The position numbers were made by a program, and so were the translations under genes. Below the pieces are notes generated by a model that was not told the origin of the DNA, did no database searches, and worked only from the letters and a program-made list of their open reading frames with translations. Positions 59,274 through 64,000 of a DNA stretch of 64,000 nucleotides are shown piece after piece (position 1 is the stretch's first letter; every line of letters starts with the position of its first letter). Where the stretch lies: the NCBI GenBank assembly GCA_018857735.1, contig JABMCL010002141.1:138501-202500 (forward strand), given 5' to 3'. Source of the DNA: Alviniconcha marisindica. Taxonomy: Eukaryota > Mollusca > Gastropoda > Provannidae.

Positions 59274-60600
59274 ACTTTATTAATCCCAGTGGGAAATTAA
59301 AGCTGTCATTCAATTGCACAACGAAGAACATATCTCAATAATTCTAAGTCATGAACCATACACACATACACACTCTTAGACATATGCCCCCTTTCTCTCA
59401 ATCTGCATACACTAATAGCAAACCCCAAATTACCTGGAACAATGCTTTCTCTGTGTCAAACCAAAACGTAAAAACTCCGAAACAAAAATCATTAGGTTCA
59501 CACATCCCCAACCCTCTGTTAGAAAGTTATCATCCTCAACAGAAGTCTTGACGCATGCGCACACTCAGTTAATGACTGGTATAATTTTCATTAAAAACTG
59601 ACAGAGCCGAGGGTAAAAACGAGGCTTTATAACAGTTTGTATTTGTTCTCAGAAGTAAAAATCTTCCACTCCTGTTGCTATGTCTGCTATCAAAGTAGTG
59701 TCTCATTGGGTGTGTAGGGTCGTTTAATATTTGTATTAGTTTTCTGTACAGTCTCTTTTCATGTAAAGTCTTAAAACTGTCCAGTGGCTTTCCCATAACA
59801 AGGTGTGTTTTTTACAATCTTTTCCAACCTCCCTCTATCTAATTTTGAAAGATTCCCACCCCAACAGGCAGAACCAAACATAATAATACTACATATGTCA
59901 TATTACAGCATTATAAAAAGTTACTAGCATCTGAATTTACTCCAAATGATCTCAGCTTTCTCATACAATACATTCTCGAGTTCACTTTTTTCAGCACAGA
60001 GTTGATGTTCTCTTTCCAGTTCAATTTACTATCAAAAACCACACCTAAGTACTTATAATATATATAAAAATTATATATAATGTAGATCTACTCTCTCCAC
60101 TGCTTCTCCTTTAATGTAGACTGGTTTGGGGCATCTTTGATTCTTCCTAAAATCAATGCACATGTATCTGTTTCGTTTTGGAAACATTCAAATACAAGTA
60201 ATTTTTATCACACTAATTCACAGTTTTCAATCTGCTTGTGGTATTATATTGCATCTTCATCATTACTATTTTTTCCAACCAGTTCTGTATCATCTGCAAA
60301 TTTTACTACAGGACATGACTCATCAGTGCTTCTACAGTCAGTTGTATACAGCGCAAACAAAAAGGGTGCTAAAACTCTACCTTGAGGTACACCAGTGTTT
60401 GTTCTAATAGCAGGTGACAGTAATCCATTTACTGATTTAGCCTTACATGTACTGAAGTCTACTTGAAAGATAGTCAAAGATCCATGAAATAACGGATGAC
60501 GGCAGTTTCATGTTTAAAAGTTTTTTAACAAGTAAATGTGGCTGTATTGTGTTGAAGGCACTGGAAAAATCGAAGAACATAAGTCTTACACAGTTACAGT
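59274..60600 (-). mobile_element. Rex1-like LINE
   Basis: The minus strand encodes NTGVPQG.VLAPFLFALYTTD and VVKFADDTELVG (the catalytic FADD box) at 60.3 kb, a frameshifted middle, and a C-terminus at 59.6-59.8 kb reading ILNDPTHPMRHYFDS, RSGRFLLLRTNT and ASFLPSALSVFN. The end (59274-59300) is TTTATTAATCCCAGTGGGAA on the plus strand, a common tail of this group. Stops and frameshifts make it inactive. Confidence 0.82.
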
Positions 60601-61111
60601 ACTTCCTGTTTTCTCTAAATGCGAGTATATAATATATATATATTCTAAACTGTATAAAACCGCATGATCAGTACTCCTGTTTTTCCTGTAAGCAAACTGT
60701 AATTGATCGATGTAATCTTTTACTAACTTTTCCAATTTACAGAGGACCACAGTCCTCTTTACAATTTACAGTCCATTTACAGTCCATTTACAGTCCAGTA
60801 TCTTGCAGTCAGTACTCATACTTTCAGACCTGTCTATTTGAGGAGGGGGTGGGGAGGAGGAGGGTGCTGGCAGTGAAAGCTTGCATGATGTTGATCTGTG
60901 TATTATTAGTTTTTGCTTCTAGCATGTGATGTATACAGCATCTGGTGTGATGGGAAAATACCAGTCAAACAAAATAACAGCCAGTACTTCTGACCAATTG
61001 CTGACTGCTTTTCCAGTATGCTAATCTCAGTTGGTAAAAAAAAAAAAAATGCCAATTAATGCAAACACACAGAATCAGCACACATGTATGACTTTGCAGA
61101 AGTCCTAGCAC

Positions 61112-61168
<57 letters not shown>

Positions 61169-61837
61169 CAACATTTAGAATTGCTTGAAATTTGAGACCA
61201 GATGATAACATTTAACATTCATATAAATCATAATCATATTATCAGCTTGGAAGAAAAATTAACATGTCTGTTGCAGAGTATCACTTTAGAAAAATAACAT
61301 AAACCATTAAGTATTATTAACTTCAGTCTTATTTCTTTATTTCTAACCAGCAATTTAATTTTTTTTTATTGCTAACAAACAACACTGCCATTAAATGCTT
61401 AATTTAAACTTAAAGTTGAACTTTAAAGTTTAAGACTAAGTTTCATGCATGTGTGAAACTGAAAGGGGCTTCAGTTAACAACAACAAATATTAACATTGG
61501 CAGAATTTAATCAAGACCAGCAGATCTAGACTGAGGGACCAACACTACTGATGGCAGACCCTTGTGTAGGGGACAGCAGCAGGTCATTTACTATTTAGAC
61601 ACAAACATTATTGACCTATACACATATTATATCATCTATAATAATAATATTTATATATATATATGCTCTTTTTTTTTAACACGTTCGCGTATGCTGTACG
61701 CACTTTTTATGAAACCTGGATGCAGACTTCAAATGAAAAAAATGAAAATAAAACAGGACTACAAACTGTGCAATCAAAGTGCATAGAATGATAGATAGAT
61801 ATATTGACCCTATCTGCATCTTCATCCATAAAGGTGG
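60601..61837. other. AT-rich intronic sequence
   Basis: Short local repeats of TTTACAGTCCA at 60765-60800 and a TA microsatellite at 61115-61157. LINE-like coding (a reverse transcriptase upstream part) may extend to about 60760. Nothing else recognised. Confidence 0.45.
61115..61157. repeat. (AT)n microsatellite
   Basis: AT run followed by GTGTGTGT. Confidence 0.95.
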
Positions 61838-62183
61838 TAAGCAAGTAAGTAAACATGGTGCTTAACGTCCACAAAAACCATAAGGCTTATTAGGTACGGG
61901 GAGAATGGGGGGAAGGGGGTATGGAGGTGTGGGAAGAGGGAGAGTATATATATTATATACCTATCGCTACACAGTCACCACCAGAATGACCTGCATTAAG
62001 ATGGGCAGCGATGAGAGCCATTTTAATATTTCATTAATTGTGAGGGACCAAGTCACAAGACCGTGTCCGCAAACCACAACTTTTGAAGAGAAAGGAGAGC
62101 CAAGCAGTATCGAACCGAAGTCCTTCCACTTAATACTAATACCAGCCTACCGCCTTAATTACCACTAGGCCAAACCGGCTCTC
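61838..62183 (-). mobile_element. tRNA-Leu/Ser-like SINE, copy 2
   Basis: Minus strand: AGCCGGTTTGGCCTAGTGGT head, B-box-like CGGTTCGATACTG, the body shared with 20636-20885, and a tail ending GGACGTTAAGCACCATGTTT with CTTACTTACTTG-like repeats. This copy is longer at its 3' end than copy 1 and shows the family's terminal repeat. Confidence 0.75.
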
Positions 62184-62189
62184 AATCAG

Positions 62190-63510
62190 GCCATTAAAAA
62201 TGCTCACTGATTACACTGAGAGGTGACAAATGCTGCAGCTGTGATTCTAAAATACCCATTGGTGTTTCCAGGTGTCTGACTAGTTCTCCACAGTTTGCAA
62301 TTGCTTGGCACTGTTGAGGGACAAACCTTCACACACATCCTCCTACTGGCCCCAGTCATCATTGACAGTGACACTGAGCCTACAATTAGATGGGGGAGGG
62401 TAGTTAACTGCTAATAAGCACTCTTGAAGCAAAGCTGCCAGACACATTGTTCTCTGGCAGTGGCAGCTCATTCCAATCCTTGATTTTTGGCAGAAATGAA
62501 GACATCCATTATTGGGGCACTGGATCAGGGAAAATTGCTTGTGTAGCCTCTCCTTTGGCAGGTTACTACTAGCACTAGCTTTGATCTGTCCATCTTCATG
62601 CTGTCATGCTGCATTTTGTAGACAGTGTGGTTAGTTTTCTGGCATGATGTAGGCGGGACACCCAAACACTGTTCTGACGCTTTATCTGCCGTCAAGATTG
62701 ATGTAATCTGCCTCTGTTGAAGCGTTTTAGTGTTGAGATTTTAACACAATAGCAGAAACATTGGAATGTTATTAACTTTGCTGAAAGAGTGTCATCCAAC
62801 AAAATTATGTGGGACAATGGGTACACCATTATGAGTTATGGAATAAAGGGGTTCTGCCTTAAAAATACTAAATCTAAATGAAATAAAAACATAAGAAGAA
62901 ATTTTTTCCAGACCATACCGTTCACTCTCATCTCTCTGTCTACTGTGAGACATAATGTAGAAATTTGGTTGAGGAACTTGCCAGTCTGTCAAGACTAAAT
63001 GAAAGTGCACATAAACCTTTTGGAAAAAGACGAAGTTGTTTCAAGCGTGTCCCAAACAGTGAAGCACATGAACATCCAATGTCACACAAACGGAAGTCTT
63101 GTTTCAGAATTCATCTTCAAAATACCACAGTCGACGGAGAACCAGGCATTGTGTATTACTTCACACTTTCTTGGGCCAAAACGTTTGGTCGCAGATGACA
63201 ACTGTCATCAAGCTGTCATTTTTTTAATGTCCGCAAACCAAAAGTTATCACAGCATAACTCACGATAACACACCGGAAGTGACACAACAAACGGCCTTGA
63301 TCAAAGGGAAGTTCGTATTTTCTCTTTCGTGACTTGCTTTAGGCCTAGCGAAGCGCAGTCGAAATTATGAGCACTCGCATTATATAAAATGGAGAGGGCA
63401 AGTCTGCTGATTACATGGTTGTAAAAATGTGATTACCTTTACCCAAATCGAAAGTTCGAGTTTTATAGGTCTTTTTCTCCTCGACAAACAGTGAGTGCAT
63501 GCTGTTTCGT
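62190..63510. other. Intronic or 5'-flanking sequence, CpG rising toward the right
   Basis: No repeat of the window recognised. Plus-strand frames at 62965-63268 have no recognisable domain. An ETS-like CCGGAAGTGAC sits near 63273. Confidence 0.4.
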
Positions 63511-63516
63511 CTTTAC

Positions 63517-63530
63517 CGCAGCACTGTCAT
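63517..63530 (-). CDS. MARCHF5: Candidate MARCHF5 exon 1 (start codon, 14 nt coding)
   Basis: On the minus strand an ATG is followed by ACA GTG CTG CG and then a GTAAAG donor. The exon would end in phase 2, exactly the phase needed by the exon 2 acceptor at 47571, giving MTVLRQSCWVCF. The position coincides with the rise in CpG density at the right end of the window and with ETS/NRF1-like sites upstream. Against it: the Kozak context is weak (TAC before ATG), the N-terminus is shorter than in vertebrates, and so short a match can arise by chance. The true exon could also lie beyond 64000. Confidence 0.22.
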
Positions 63531-63780
63531 GTACGTAAAAGATAGCGAATGCCTAGAAATCAAATGTGAATATTGTAGCTGTTCTAATTTCAGATTGTTA
63601 ATGAGAAGGCGAAGAAAAAAGCGACAAGACTAAAACAAACTTGAGAGTAATCCTACTTTTACGTTGCACAATGTTGACAACTGTGGTTCGCTGGTTATAC
63701 CTGCTTCCGGGCGACCACAAACATTCCTGGCAAACATCCGCTGCGCCGAACTGCGCACATGCTAGCCTGTGCAAGCTGAA
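63531..63780 (-). promoter_or_regulatory. Candidate MARCHF5 promoter region
   Basis: Compared with the 31-62 kb interval this stretch is CpG-richer. It contains an ETS-like site in reverse (GCTTCCGGG near 63702) and an NRF1-like TGCGCACATGC near 63753. Another ETS core (CCGGAAGTGAC) sits near 63273. ETS and NRF1 sites are typical of promoters of nuclear genes for mitochondrial proteins. No TATA box was identified. The assignment depends on the tentative exon 1. Confidence 0.25.
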
Positions 63781-64000
63781 CTGGGCCCCAGTGATAAGAT
63801 ATATTATAATATGATTCTCAGATTAAACGCTTAGAATAAAAACCTCTATATCATATCGTTGCCAGCCCAAAACTGTGGCAGCTACACTGCCTTGGAGTTT
63901 TTGTTTAATTTTTATGTCGGTGGCTATTTATATATCTTTGGACAACTCGTGGCGTGGACGTTAGCCGTTGCTACTGGGCCCATCAGAGGTGTCACTGAAA

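Overview
This is animal nuclear DNA, most likely from a marine mollusc. That placement is an inference. It rests on one intron-rich conserved metazoan gene, abundant CA/GT and poly(C)/poly(G) simple repeats, tRNA-derived SINEs, several LINE types, TTAA-type DNA transposons carrying THAP-like exons, and degenerate tandem modules rich in TGACCTTGA motifs. No bacterial operon, CRISPR array, rRNA gene or intact tRNA gene was seen.

One host gene can be supported: MARCHF5 (MARCH5), a mitochondrial-membrane RING-CH E3 ubiquitin ligase, on the minus strand. Five coding exons are resolved with GT/AG sites and matching phases: 47365-47570 (RING-CH), 46113-46243, 39984-40170, 5055-5218 and 2964-3116 (C-terminus and stop). 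Introns run from 1.1 to 34.8 kb. The first coding exon is not certain. A 14-nt candidate at 63517-63530 has the right phase and lies where CpG content rises and ETS/NRF1-like sites appear, which would make the gene fill almost the whole window.

Nearly everything else is intronic mobile DNA or its debris. 0-12 kb: LINE 3' ends, a 353-bp MITE with a 6-bp target duplication and a Penelope-like remnant. 12.4-30.3 kb: a CpG-rich block inside the largest intron, holding a 2.7-kb TTAA/THAP element, a SINE whose 5' end is the first 29 nt of U2 snRNA, two tRNA-type or U2-type SINE copies and a 0.8-kb TTAA/THAP element. 31-38 kb: tRNA SINEs, then about 5 kb of three successive degenerate tandem arrays, the first split by a Harbinger-like insertion with a TTA duplication. 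40-46 kb: a 955-bp truncated LINE with a 13-bp target duplication, a TIR element containing a second TTAA/THAP insertion, and MITEs. 48-61 kb: more module arrays, LINEs, a second copy of the TIR element that preserves the empty site of the TTAA/THAP insertion, and a third U2-family SINE copy.

The most interesting system is a retrotransposition partnership. The U2-headed SINE, a LINE 3' end and two inserts of only 54-57 bp all end in the same nested-hairpin tail, and four of these insertions show clear target-site duplications.
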